Assembly: GCA_947459185.1 (NCBI GenBank)
Contig: CANHCU010000021.1
Coordinates: 1-40,037 of the forward strand
Direction: 5' to 3'
Length of the DNA stretch: 40,037 bases
Origin: Planctomycetaceae bacterium
GTDB taxonomy: Bacteria; Planctomycetota; Planctomycetia; Pirellulales; UBA1268
Shown here: positions 31,580-39,956 of the stretch, piece by piece
How positions within the stretch are numbered: the first letter of the stretch is position 1
How the letters are laid out: every line of letters starts with the position of its first letter
Position numbers and translations under genes: made by a program
The notes under the pieces: model-generated
The model's database searches: none
What the model saw: the letters and a program-made list of their open reading frames with translations, nothing else
What the model was told of the DNA's origin: nothing

Positions 31580-31991
31580 AGGGATGCGGGAAGAGATGGT
31601 CGTACAGCGACCGCGGCGAATGGATCATGACGCCGGCCAGCAGTCGGCCATAGAATTTCCCGAAATGCGTGCGATCTCCCGTGACAAGGGCATCGCATTC
31701 GAGCGCTACCGCGGCTGCGAGAACGAGCCGATGCTTCTCTGGAAGGCCGTCGACTTCGGCCCGAGCGGCCGCAGGAGCGACCGCTGAAATCCGCACGCGG
31801 GACACCAGCCCGTCAAGGTGCGGCAAACGCCCCGGTGCCTTAGCCATGATGTTGCGGCGGGCTTCATAGACGACATACCCATCCACCCAACACTCGTGCC
31901 CGGCATCGAGCAGCATCGCCACGAACACGTGGAACGCACCGTCGCTCTTCACCGCCGAGAACAGGATGTTGGCGTCAAGAAAGATCCGCAT
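31578..31991 (-). CDS. PIN-domain toxin-like protein
   Basis: 137 aa. MRIFLDANILFSAVKSD carries the first acidic residue D6, E43 lies in VYEARRNIMA, and D100/D106 in LECDALVTGDRTHFG. In related PIN proteins (PIN_3 type) the third region usually reads K-D-x-x-x-L-A-A-A; here it is EKHRLVLAAAV, with H87 where an Asp is expected. Metal binding may therefore be altered, so the protein could be weakened or inactive, or the neighbouring residues compensate. It starts 9 nt after the AbrB-type antitoxin stop. Its stop codon falls on the last bases of REP copy 3, so the C-terminus may have been trimmed or changed by that insertion. Confidence 0.8.
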   Translation of the reverse strand: MRIFLDANILFSAVKSDGAFHVFVAMLLDAGHECWVDGYVVYEARRNIMAKAPGRLPHLDGLVSRVRISAVAPAAARAEVDGLPEKHRLVLAAAVALECDALVTGDRTHFGKFYGRLLAGVMIHSPRSLYDHLFPHP

Positions 31992-32000
31992 GGCAGCAGG

Positions 32001-32264
32001 TCATACCCGCCGCCGCGCTGACTTCGTGCCGGTTGGCGGTGACCGTCGCATCGCCTGGGCCAGCTCATCCTCAGCCTCGTCGAACTCGCGGATCCTTTTA
32101 TCGTTGTAAATCTCCACAGGCAACGTGACGGCGGGCCGGAGGAGCAACCCCTCGGGCGTGGTCTCCGCGATCAACGTGTCGTCCGCCTTGATGCCCAGGG
32201 CCTTCCGGATGCCAAGGGGCAGCGTCACGACGCCCCGGCTCGTCACAGTGATGGTCGCTTTCAT
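32001..32264 (-). CDS. AbrB/MazE-type antitoxin
   Basis: 87 aa. A SpoVT/AbrB swapped-hairpin domain fills residues 1-~48: MKATITVTSRGVVTLPLGIR, then KALGIKADDTLIAETTPEG. The C-terminal tail (IYNDKRIREFDEAEDELAQA) is charged and helical and should bind the PIN protein encoded 9 nt downstream. The domain binds DNA as a dimer, and the inverted repeat just upstream (32268-32291) is the likely autoregulatory site. The ATG at 32264 has no Shine-Dalgarno and comes within ~6 nt of a TATTCT on the minus strand, so the transcript may be nearly leaderless. Confidence 0.85.
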   Translation of the reverse strand: MKATITVTSRGVVTLPLGIRKALGIKADDTLIAETTPEGLLLRPAVTLPVEIYNDKRIREFDEAEDELAQAMRRSPPTGTKSARRRV

Positions 32265-32267
32265 TAC

Positions 32268-32291
32268 AGCAGAATAACAGATTTTCTGCTT
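32268..32291. promoter_or_regulatory. palindromic operator of the AbrB/PIN pair
   Basis: Perfect inverted repeat AGCAGAA-N10-TTCTGCT directly before the antitoxin start. A TATTCT hexamer for minus-strand transcription lies inside it, so binding of the antitoxin would block the promoter. Confidence 0.55.
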
Positions 32292-32321
32292 TTCGTCTCT
32301 TTTCTATTCGGGGGCGGGCTG

Positions 32322-35300
32322 ATGGGGGTACGGGGCTATATTCTCAGCATGATGTCTACTTCCTGGATCATCGTGACGGCAACTCTGCTCGCCTCGTGGC
32401 TTGCCCAGGCATGGTGCCGGGCCGAGGGCTTTCCGGCGCCGTTCAACAGTGAAAAAGATGCGGCCGCCCGTCCTCTGCCCGCCGCGGAGGCCGCCGCCAC
32501 GATGGACGTGCCGGAGGGGTTTCGCGTCGGCGTGTTCGCCGCCGAACCAGACGTGCAAAACCCGATCGCCATGGCCTGGGATCCCCGCGGCCGGCTCTGG
32601 ATCGCGGAGAACCACACCTACGCCGAACGTCCGATCAAGATGGATACCCGGCTCCGCGACCGGGTGCTCATCTTCGCCGACCGCGACGGCGACGGCACGG
32701 CTGACGAGCGTAAGGTTTTTCTCGACGATCTCGAGCAACTGACGAGCGTGGAGGTCGGACTCGGCGGTGTCTGGCTGCTCTGCCCGCCGCGACTGCTCTT
32801 CGTGCCCGATCGCAATGGAGACGACGTTCCCGACGGACCGGCGAAGGTGGTGCTCGACGGCTTCGAGGTGGCGACGGAGAACTACCACAACTTTGCCAAC
32901 GGGCTGCGGTTCGGCCCCGACGGCTGGCTCTACGGCCGCTGCGGCGGCTCCTGCCCCGGCCGCGTCGGCCTGCCCGGTGCCACGGCGGAGCAGCGGGTGC
33001 GGCTCGAAGGGGGTATCTGGCGCTACTCGCCGCGGTCGGGCCGGTTCGAGGTGCTCTCCCACGGCACCACGAACCCCTGGGGCCACGACTGGAACGCCTT
33101 CGGCGACGGCTTCTTCATCAACACCGTCAACGGCCACCTCTGGCAGATCATACCCGGGGCGCATCACCCGCGGCATGGCACGCTCGACCCCAATCCGCAC
33201 ACCTATGAACTGATCGACATGCATGCCGACCACTGGCACTTCGACACCGGCGGCGGCTGGCAGAAGTCGCGGGACGGCGCCGCCAACGATCTCGGCGGCG
33301 GCCACGCCCACTCAGGGCTGATGATCTACCTCGGCGACGATTGGCCCGAGGACTACCGCGGCCATCTCTTCACCTGGAATTTTCACGGTCGGCGGGCCAA
33401 TCAAGAACTGCTCGAACGCGAAGGGAGCGGCTACGTCGGCCACCACGGCCGCGACGTGCTCCTCTCCCGCGATCCGTTCTTCCGCGGCATGGAACTGGCC
33501 TACGGCCCCGACGGCGCGGTGCTGGCGATCGACTGGAGCGACACGGGCGAGTGCCACGAGGCGACGGGAGTGCACCGCACCAGTGGCCGGATCTTCCGGA
33601 TCGCGCACGGCAGCGACACGAAACGACCGCCTCAGGATCTGGCTGCACGTGATCTGGACGGTCTCTCGTGCGTTGCCCTCGCGGAGTTGGTGACGCACAA
33701 AAACGAATGGTTTCCCCGGCAGGCCCGGATCATCCTTGCTGACCGTGCGGCAGGGGGGTCCGCGAGCGACCTGCCGCAGGCCCATGAAACGCTGCGCCGG
33801 CTCGCCACATCAACCGATCCGGTCGTCGCCTGCCGCGCCGTGCTCACGCTCCATGCCAGCGGCGGCTGCGACCAGGCGTTTCTCCGGGACCTGCTCTCCC
33901 ATCCTGACGAGCATCTGCGGGCCTGGGGTGTCCGCCTGCTCGGCGACGACTGGCCGATCGACGGCGTTATCGGGCCGGCGACCATCTCCCCGGAAGCGTC
34001 TGCCCGCGTGGCAGCGGCCTATGACGCGGTTGCCGCCGACCTCCGCCGAGTCGCCACAGAAGACCCCAGCGGCCTGGTGCGGCTCGCCCTCGCCTCGACA
34101 CTCCAGCGCATGCCGGTGGACCGCCGTGCTGATCTGGCCGCCGCGCTGATGACCCGCGGCGAGGATGCCGATGATCACAACCTGCCGCTGCTCGTCTGGT
34201 ATGGACTGATCCCGGCGGTCGAGACGGATCCGCGCCGCGGGGCAGAGGTGGCCGTCGCCTCGCGGTGGCCAAAGACGCAGCGGCTCATCGCCCGCCGGCT
34301 CGCGAGCCTGATCGAACGGCATCCCGAAGGCATGGAGCGGCTTGTCGCCGCCCTCGCGGAGCCCCGCGACGAGAACGTGCAGCAGAACGTGCTCGCGGGG
34401 ATCGCCGATGGCCTCTCCGGCTGGCGGCGGGCACCGAAGCCCGCAGGCTGGGATGCCCTCGCCACGCGACTGGGACAGGCCACGCAACTGGGACAGGGCG
34501 ACGCGACGCAGGCCTCGGTTGTCCGTGATCTCTCGGCAGTGTTCGGCGATGGTCGTGCGATCGACGAGATCCGCCGACTCGTGCTCGACGACAAGGCCGA
34601 TGCGGGACTCCGCCTGTCGGCGCTGGAAGCACTCGTGCGGCAGGGAGGCGATAGTGTCCGTGGCATCTGCCTTGGCCTGCTCGGGGACCGACGCTTCAAC
34701 GTCCTCGCCGCGGAGGGCCTCTCGCGGAGCGACGACGCGGAAGTGTCGCAGTCGCTCGTCGCCGCCTACGGCCGGTTTACGAGCCCAGCGCGGCCTAAGC
34801 TCATCGGCATCCTCGCCTCGCGACGAACGTTCGCCGCCGCCCTGCTCGACGCCGTGGCTGAAGGGAAAATTCCCCGCGACGCCATCTCCGCCTACGACCT
34901 ACGGCAGATCCGTTCGCTCGGCGATCCCGCACTCGACGCCCGCATCGAACGCGACTGGGGCGGCGTTGCCGAGACGACGGCCGACAAGCGGCGGCGGATC
35001 GACTCGCTCAAGGAGTCGCTGCAACCGGCTGTGCTGGCGGCGGCCGACACGTCGCACGGCCGCAGGCTCTTCGAAACGTCCTGCGGCCGGTGCCACAAGC
35101 TCTTCGGCGCAGGCGAGTCGATCGGCCCCGACCTCACCGGCGGCAACCGCACGAACATCGACTACCTGCTCGAGAACATCGTCGACCCGAGCGGTGTCGT
35201 GAACCGCGACTACCGGATGTCGATCGTCGCGCTCTCAGACGGCCGGGTGCTCAACGGCCTCGTGACGGCCCGCGACGACCGCACGCTCACGCTCGTCACG

Positions 35301-35459
35301 CCCACCGACCGCCACGTGATCCCCGCCGAAGACATCGACGAGGTGACGGTCACGCAGCAGTCGCCGATGCCGGAGGGGATGCTCGACCAGTTGTCTCCCG
35401 ACGCCATCCGCGACCTGATCGGCTACCTGATGCAGCCCGCCCAGGTGCCACTGCCGTAG
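32322..35459 (+). CDS. PVC-type membrane-bound dehydrogenase with HEAT repeats and cytochrome c domain
   Basis: 1045 aa from ATG 32322; ATG 32349 (MMSTSWIIVTATLLASWLAQ) is an equally good signal-peptide start and may be the real one. The N-terminal domain ~60-430 is a glucose/sorbosone-dehydrogenase-like propeller: FRVGVFAAEPDVQNPIAMAW, RGRLWIAENHTYAE, FADRDGDGTADERKVF, FANGLRFGPDGWLYGRCG, GHDWNAFGDGFF and IDWSDTGECHEATGVHRTSG. HEAT-like helices fill ~450-890. The C-terminal cytochrome c domain has CGRCH (FETSCGRCHKLFGAGESIGP) followed by NIDYLLENIVDPSGVVNRDY and a distal Met. This matches the TIGR02604-TIGR02603 architecture of planctomycetes. It probably oxidises a sugar or alcohol and passes electrons to its heme, outside the cytoplasm. 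No operon partner. Confidence 0.9.
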   Translation: MGVRGYILSMMSTSWIIVTATLLASWLAQAWCRAEGFPAPFNSEKDAAARPLPAAEAAATMDVPEGFRVGVFAAEPDVQNPIAMAWDPRGRLWIAENHTYAERPIKMDTRLRDRVLIFADRDGDGTADERKVFLDDLEQLTSVEVGLGGVWLLCPPRLLFVPDRNGDDVPDGPAKVVLDGFEVATENYHNFANGLRFGPDGWLYGRCGGSCPGRVGLPGATAEQRVRLEGGIWRYSPRSGRFEVLSHGTTNPWGHDWNAFGDGFFINTVNGHLWQIIPGAHHPRHGTLDPNPHTYELIDMHADHWHFDTGGGWQKSRDGAANDLGGGHAHSGLMIYLGDDWPEDYRGHLFTWNFHGRRANQELLEREGSGYVGHHGRDVLLSRDPFFRGMELAYGPDGAVLAIDWSDTGECHEATGVHRTSGRIFRIAHGSDTKRPPQDLAARDLDGLSCVALAELVTHKNEWFPRQARIILADRAAGGSASDLPQAHETLRRLATSTDPVVACRAVLTLHASGGCDQAFLRDLLSHPDEHLRAWGVRLLGDDWPIDGVIGPATISPEASARVAAAYDAVAADLRRVATEDPSGLVRLALASTLQRMPVDRRADLAAALMTRGEDADDHNLPLLVWYGLIPAVETDPRRGAEVAVASRWPKTQRLIARRLASLIERHPEGMERLVAALAEPRDENVQQNVLAGIADGLSGWRRAPKPAGWDALATRLGQATQLGQGDATQASVVRDLSAVFGDGRAIDEIRRLVLDDKADAGLRLSALEALVRQGGDSVRGICLGLLGDRRFNVLAAEGLSRSDDAEVSQSLVAAYGRFTSPARPKLIGILASRRTFAAALLDAVAEGKIPRDAISAYDLRQIRSLGDPALDARIERDWGGVAETTADKRRRIDSLKESLQPAVLAAADTSHGRRLFETSCGRCHKLFGAGESIGPDLTGGNRTNIDYLLENIVDPSGVVNRDYRMSIVALSDGRVLNGLVTARDDRTLTLVTPTDRHVIPAEDIDEVTVTQQSPMPEGMLDQLSPDAIRDLIGYLMQPAQVPLP

Positions 35460-35490
35460 ACGCGCCCAACCACGCAACGCCACATGCATA

Positions 35491-35573
35491 CCCTTGCTAG
35501 CGCTGCGGGCTTGGATGAGGAACGGAGATACCCACGCCCCAATCCCATGCAAGCCCGACGCGCAAGCGAGGGA
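35491..35573. repeat. dispersed GCGGGCTTGGATGAGG / AAGCCCGACGCGCAAGCGAGGG repeat pair
   Basis: 35498-35520 matches 7047-7069 at 22 of 23 bases. About 30 nt on, at 35548-35572, is a related segment in the opposite sense (GCCCGACGCGCAAGCGAGGG), giving an imperfect inverted arrangement between two convergent genes. Another diverged copy appears to lie near 39957-40003. Confidence 0.65.
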
Positions 35574-35602
35574 ATCCGCGTTCCAGCCCAGTCAACCACT
35601 CC

Positions 35603-38296
35603 TTACTTCCGCGGCTGCTCGTTGTGGGCGTCGGGGACGGTGGCCGTTCGCGGTGAGGCGATGGCATCGAGCTTCGCCGCCACGACACCCCGTAGTGCCC
35701 CGTCCCACCACGCATCAAGCGCGTCCTGCAGGCCAGACATGGCGTCTTCGTGCCGCTCATGGGCCTTGAGCGCATGCACCAGCGGCAGGAGGATCTCCGA
35801 ATCGCCACAGGCGGCCCGGCCGATCTCGCGGGCCGCCGCATCATCGAGCGCCCGCACGAGCGATACGCAACAGACATCGAGACCGTAGGGTCCGATTGCT
35901 GCCAGCAGCGGATGGCAGTCGGTATGGAAGGCCACCGTCGAAAGCCTCTCCTGACCCCGACGGGCCAGCGACGCCGCCACCAGCGGGACAGTCGTCAGCG
36001 ACGACGCGCTCACATGGGCCAGCGGACCATGCTCCTCGGATGTCATGAACTCCACCATCTCATCGAGCACTGCGGGATCGCCCACCATCGCGCAGGCTCC
36101 CGCACGAGCCAACGCCGCCGGCCAGGAATCGCGGCCGCAATGCTCCTCAGTGAGCCGCCAGATGACCGCCGCCACATGCCGGGTGAGCGCTTTCTGTGCG
36201 GCCGCAGCGGAGGTCGCCTGCTCATCGCTCGGAATATCCAGTGGCTCCAGGTCTGACTCTCCGGCGGCGCGACCGTCGGGCTCATGGCCCACCGACGCGG
36301 TCGCAAGCATCCGGTCGCATCGTTCCAATCCGCCGTCATGGCGGCAGCGATGAACCAGGTCGATCACATGCCCGAGCCGGCCTTCCCAGACAGACCGCTG
36401 CTCGCCCTCGAGGCCAGCCGCATCGGCGACCCGTCCGCAGGCGGCGGCGATGTCGGCCGACATGAGAAACTCGACTGCCGACACCACGGGGGCATCGGAG
36501 CGGAGCATATTTGGCCCGGCCGCCGCGCGGAGTTCTTCCACCGCCGCGTTGAATGATCCGGGTTTCGCCTGCAGCGACACCTCGCAGCCAGCGACGGCCA
36601 GGCCGAGTGGACGCCCGGACGTGGCGTCGAACCGGCTCGTCGCACCACCGGCTTTGATCACCATGGTGTCCCCTTCGAAACAGACCTCCGCCTTGTCTGC
36701 GTGCACGAAAGCGAGGCAGGCGACGGGCTCGATCGTCATCTCGACGGTCACTCCCGCCGGCCTGCTGTCCGTGGCGGTCCCGATGCTGGCAGCGAAGGAC
36801 AGGAAGCGACTGAACTTTGGCGGTTCGTTGCCGACTGGCTTGTCTCGCACGAGTGACACGCCGATGTTCACCGAGCAACAGGCGCTCTTCGGCAGCGGAA
36901 TCTCGAGCCGTCCCCCACCGCCAGCCGGCAGCAGGCTGACGTTTGTGTGACCGACCGCCAACCCGCAGGCCCGATCGTCGTCGGGCAGCGCCGTGAGCAG
37001 GAGGCCATCTGTTGGCGAGACGATCAGCCTCACAGATTCAGTCGTGCCGGCGGCGGTATCGCCCGCTGGACGGCTGCCCTCCAACACCAGATCGTCGCCG
37101 CGGCCAATTGCCTCCACGATCCACTCGTGAAAGCGGAGCATCGTGGCCTCCTCTCGGGAGAGCGGCTGCGAGAGGGGCGTGGCGGCGGAATATTCCTCGA
37201 GGCTGAACCTGGCCACGGCCGCACCAGGATCGGTGGGGTCGCTGCGAAACTCGATCTCAGACTTGAGAAAGCGGCCCGAACGCCGCAGGCGGTCGCGCCA
37301 GCCGAGTCGATCGCGATCGTTGACAGGCTCGCCGAGTTTCAGTCCGAGATACTCGATCAGATCGCGTTCCGTCGTCCGGCACTCCGGCGGCAGCTCGATG
37401 CGTTGCAGCACGGCCTTCGGCGGCAGGTCGTGGATCGCCACCACGAGGTCGATGGTGCTGCCGGCGGGCCGCAGCGTGATGCCAACCGGGCCGCGGCGTG
37501 CCCGCGAGCCCTCCGCACGCGATGAATGGGTCTTGTCACCACTGCCGCGGGCCGATTTTGCAACCGATCGCCGATCATGCACCGGCGGAGCAACCGAGAG
37601 ATAGCCCTCGTCACGCAGGAACCGAACCACTTCGACATGGATGTGATGGATCGCGACGGCATCACACGTGGCCGGCCCGGCCGTGTTCCAGACCGGCTGT
37701 TCGAGCGTGGCGGGACGACCGTCGGCGGCCACCCAGATGGTCGTACTTGTTCCGGCCGGTCGGTAGATCGACCGCGGCACAGCGTCTCGCGGCGGCTGCC
37801 GCTCGGAAAGAAACCGCACCAGCCGCGCGCTCATGTCGTCGGGGAGCCCGGTGACCTCGATCGTCCCGGCCTCGAAGCGTGGCCCCTCGACCACGTCGAG
37901 CACGAGCCGCTCGACTCCGTCGGATGATTCAACCGCGGCATGCACCTGTGCCTCGACGAACCCTGCGTGTTCCAACGCGAGTGTCGCCTTGCGGACGACC
38001 GCCTCCACGAACACATCGCGATCGGCATGAGGGCGCGACAGCCACACAACGTCGGTGTCTTCGACCAACGGCAGCCGCAGCTGCTCGGGATCGATCTGAG
38101 TCGTGCCACGAACAACGAGTCGGTCGGCCGCCCCGAGGCTGCCGACATGGTCGGCCAGGGTCACACCCGTGCCGCATGTGGCCATGATCACACACGCGGA
38201 AGTCACCCACACGAGGATCACCCCCCCGAGGATCGATTCGCAGACCCGCCGCCCGAGGCGGGGCCGCTGATCGTGGACGCAACACATGGCAGGCAT
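35603..38296 (-). CDS. exported POTRA-like protein with helical C-terminus, no beta-barrel
   Basis: 897 aa from ATG 38296 (or 38287, nine nt on, better spaced from GGAG). The open frame runs to 39040, but that part lies under the Cys-rich gene and the promoter region and is rejected. A hydrophobic export segment at ~20-48 (ILGGVILVWVTSACVIMATC). POTRA-like region one at ~60-150: RLVVRGTTQIDPEQLRLPLV, LEHAGFVEAQVHAAVES, VEGPRFEAGTIEVTGLP. Region two at ~270-345: DLIEYLGLKLGEPVNDRDRL, RRSGRFLKSEIEF. Residues ~390-600 look beta-rich; the rest is helical. BamA/TamA proteins have POTRA plus a 16-strand barrel, which is not apparent here. It may be a periplasmic adaptor of an envelope assembly system; function unproven. 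Confidence 0.6.
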   Translation of the reverse strand: MPAMCCVHDQRPRLGRRVCESILGGVILVWVTSACVIMATCGTGVTLADHVGSLGAADRLVVRGTTQIDPEQLRLPLVEDTDVVWLSRPHADRDVFVEAVVRKATLALEHAGFVEAQVHAAVESSDGVERLVLDVVEGPRFEAGTIEVTGLPDDMSARLVRFLSERQPPRDAVPRSIYRPAGTSTTIWVAADGRPATLEQPVWNTAGPATCDAVAIHHIHVEVVRFLRDEGYLSVAPPVHDRRSVAKSARGSGDKTHSSRAEGSRARRGPVGITLRPAGSTIDLVVAIHDLPPKAVLQRIELPPECRTTERDLIEYLGLKLGEPVNDRDRLGWRDRLRRSGRFLKSEIEFRSDPTDPGAAVARFSLEEYSAATPLSQPLSREEATMLRFHEWIVEAIGRGDDLVLEGSRPAGDTAAGTTESVRLIVSPTDGLLLTALPDDDRACGLAVGHTNVSLLPAGGGGRLEIPLPKSACCSVNIGVSLVRDKPVGNEPPKFSRFLSFAASIGTATDSRPAGVTVEMTIEPVACLAFVHADKAEVCFEGDTMVIKAGGATSRFDATSGRPLGLAVAGCEVSLQAKPGSFNAAVEELRAAAGPNMLRSDAPVVSAVEFLMSADIAAACGRVADAAGLEGEQRSVWEGRLGHVIDLVHRCRHDGGLERCDRMLATASVGHEPDGRAAGESDLEPLDIPSDEQATSAAAAQKALTRHVAAVIWRLTEEHCGRDSWPAALARAGACAMVGDPAVLDEMVEFMTSEEHGPLAHVSASSLTTVPLVAASLARRGQERLSTVAFHTDCHPLLAAIGPYGLDVCCVSLVRALDDAAAREIGRAACGDSEILLPLVHALKAHERHEDAMSGLQDALDAWWDGALRGVVAAKLDAIASPRTATVPDAHNEQPRK

Positions 38297-38602
38297 TTCT
38301 CCGGAGGGCTCGTGGGCCGCGTGGACAGGGGGGGGACAGTAGCAGCCGGGTGGCCCGCGAGAAATGTCGAACCGCGCCTGTCCTGCTCGAATCCCTCCCC
38401 GGAATGCCCCCGTTGCCCAGGCTGGCAGGACGGCCGAATTGCCCTGAAAACAAAGGGAATACACGGCCGGCGGGCACTCGCACCACTCGGCCATTCCTTG
38501 CCGCGTCCGGTGGCCCCTTCCTACCGTTGCGAGCCTCGGGACGGGCCACCCGCGCTGGGCAGTCCTGTGTTTCTCCCGAGTCTCTCGAGAGGGTTTTATC
38601 CT
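38297..38602. other. 306-nt divergent intergenic region
   Basis: Lies between the POTRA-like gene (minus) and the Cys-rich gene (plus), so it must hold two promoters. The clearest feature is the perfect 10-bp palindrome CTCTCGAGAG at 38582-38591, which overlaps the GAGAGGG ribosome-binding site of the Cys-rich gene and could hide it in a hairpin. A run of eight G is at ~38329-38336. No convincing -10/-35 pair was found. Confidence 0.45.
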
Positions 38603-39013
38603 ATGACTAGCAAGTATCTGATTCGTTCCATCGGCGTGCTCACGTGTTTGGCATTGGTCGCAACAGGCTGGGACGCAGAGGCGGGCTGGAGACGGCATCA
38701 CCATCGCAAGGCTGCCTGCTGCGAGCCCGTCTGCTGCGAGCCCGTCTGCTGCGAGCCCGTCTGCTGCGAACCGGTCTACCAGCCCGTCTGCTGCGAACCG
38801 GTCTACCAGCCCGTCTGCTGCGAGCCCGTCCGCGAGACGGTCTGCTGCGAGACCGTGATCGTGGCACCGGTGAGAACCTGCTGCAGCAGTTCCATCGTCG
38901 TGTCCGAGCAAGCGGCACCGAACCGGCAGGTGTCGGTCATGAAGACGGAATCCAGCCAGCAGGCACACGTTGCCCGCGGCACGACCGCAACAACCGTATC
39001 GCTGAAGCGGTAG
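38603..39013 (+). CDS. secreted Cys-rich CCEPV-repeat protein
   Basis: 136 aa from ATG 38603, with GAGAGGG ~9 nt upstream. Signal peptide: KYLIRSIGVLTCLALVATGW, cut near DAEAGW. A His/Arg cluster (WRRHHHRKAA) is followed by about seven CCEPV-type repeats, some spaced by YQP, and a final CCETV. The remainder (VRTCCSSSIVVSEQAAPNRQ onward) is unstructured in appearance. Paired cysteines every five residues suggest dense disulfide cross-linking or metal binding outside the cytoplasm. Such short CCEPV proteins are common in planctomycetes and have been thought to belong to the cell envelope, but no role is proven. It ends 26 nt before a strong terminator and diverges from the POTRA-like gene. Confidence 0.8.
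   Translation: MTSKYLIRSIGVLTCLALVATGWDAEAGWRRHHHRKAACCEPVCCEPVCCEPVCCEPVYQPVCCEPVYQPVCCEPVRETVCCETVIVAPVRTCCSSSIVVSEQAAPNRQVSVMKTESSQQAHVARGTTATTVSLKR
38716..38850. repeat. 15-bp coding repeat (CCEPV units)
   Basis: Repeats of TGCTGCGAGCCCGTC, four in a row and then alternating with 9-nt YQP spacers, within the Cys-rich gene. It is the third tandem array of 15-bp period in the window, with 1810-1869 and 17821-17910. Confidence 0.85.
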
Positions 39014-39039
39014 GCTGCCTGACGATTCCAACCCATCCA

Positions 39040-39086
39040 CTCCCGCGCGGAGCCGCTCTCTTCGGCCCCTCCGCGCGGGAGTTTTT
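39040..39086. terminator. bidirectional rho-independent terminator
   Basis: A perfect 13-bp inverted repeat (CTCCCGCGCGGAG, 39040-39052; its complement 39069-39081) encloses a 16-nt loop and is followed by TTTTT (39082-39086). It ends the Cys-rich gene; the convergent gene's stop codon begins at 39086, so it overlaps the end of that gene too. Confidence 0.9.
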
Positions 39087-39751
39087 CATCCGGCATCAAT
39101 TGCGCCTGCGGCCTCATGATCGGCCGCGTGGGGAGGTTCGGCGTGGAGTTGAATGAGAAACTCGTTCGGTCCTTCCACGGTCACCTCGGCAGTCAGGCCA
39201 GAGGTCTTCTCATCGGCAAACCGCGGAGGGAGGATGTTGACCACCTCCGGCATTCCCGGAAAAATGCCGGGGTGCATCATCTGCTCCGTCATCGAATCAC
39301 ACTGGGAATCCGCAGACTCCGATACCTGCTCCGAGGTCAGCCAGGCAGGAATGGTCCCGATGTCCATGATCGACGTCACGCCGTCGTAACTGAGCATCCT
39401 TCCCGTCGGCACCATCTGCTCAACCTTGATCAGATGCCTGCCTGCCACGGCACCGTCTCCATGCGAACTGAATGTCCGCAGCCAGAACCGGCCATTCTGG
39501 TCAGTGGCCGATATGCCCAGATACTCCCGGCCTTCTTCCTCCGTCTGCGCCACAAACGTCACGACGGCCCCGGCGACAGGCTTGCCGTCGAAGACCAGCG
39601 TGCCTGCGACGGGATGGAGCGGTGGCCGGAGTTTGAGCCACGGATCCTGGGCCGGCTTCGGGTTCAGTCGGGCCAGCGCCGGCATGCCCACCATGATCAG
39701 CACAGCCAAAAATGCGGCCAGCGGCAGATGCGACACCTTTGAAAGATTCAT
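39086..39751 (-). CDS. exported carboxypeptidase-regulatory-like domain protein
   Basis: 221 aa. Signal peptide or membrane anchor: HLPLAAFLAVLIMVGMPALA. Then a single carboxypeptidase regulatory-like beta-sandwich at ~48-115: VAGTLVFDGKPVAGAVVTFV, SATDQNGRFWLRTFSSHGDG, AGRHLIKVEQMVP. The second half is not recognised (TSIMDIGTIPAWLTSEQVSE, VNILPPRFADEKTSGLTAEV, GPNEFLIQLHAEPP). The ending TSGLTAEVTVEGPNEFLIQL resembles the tails of the two module lipoproteins (QSGLSATV...FTF.L), so all three belong to one family, but this one has no lipobox and no DUF1559 gene beside it. It may still be an envelope-associated binding module. Convergent with the Cys-rich gene. Confidence 0.75.
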   Translation of the reverse strand: MNLSKVSHLPLAAFLAVLIMVGMPALARLNPKPAQDPWLKLRPPLHPVAGTLVFDGKPVAGAVVTFVAQTEEEGREYLGISATDQNGRFWLRTFSSHGDGAVAGRHLIKVEQMVPTGRMLSYDGVTSIMDIGTIPAWLTSEQVSESADSQCDSMTEQMMHPGIFPGMPEVVNILPPRFADEKTSGLTAEVTVEGPNEFLIQLHAEPPHAADHEAAGAIDAG

Positions 39752-39956
39752 GGCTCGATCGTCTGAGAAACGTCTGGAAAAAGGAAAAAATCGATCAGCG
39801 GGCGCCCGGAGAATACCCCCTATATCGGTGGTGCCGCAAGTATCTTACCAAACTCGACGATGCCATTTGCTCACGCATTCTACCCAGCCGGCAAGACTTG
39901 ACAGATTGCAAGCAACAGCGACACATCGTTTCCTGCATCGCCCGGATGTGATGAGG

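Noticed and set aside
32304-33311. Minus-strand 335-codon frame opposite the dehydrogenase N-terminus
   Set aside because: Antisense shadow; composition is Arg/Val/Gly-rich without motifs, while the plus-strand gene is clearly recognisable.
38297-39040. Extension of the minus-strand POTRA-like frame to 39040 (1145 aa)
   Set aside because: The extra ~248 codons lie antisense to the Cys-rich gene and its promoter, are repetitive, and have no signal peptide; the export signal begins only at 38296.
39712-39951. Plus-strand 79-codon frame at the window end
   Set aside because: It starts inside the antisense carboxypeptidase-regulatory-like gene, has no ribosome-binding site and no recognisable features.
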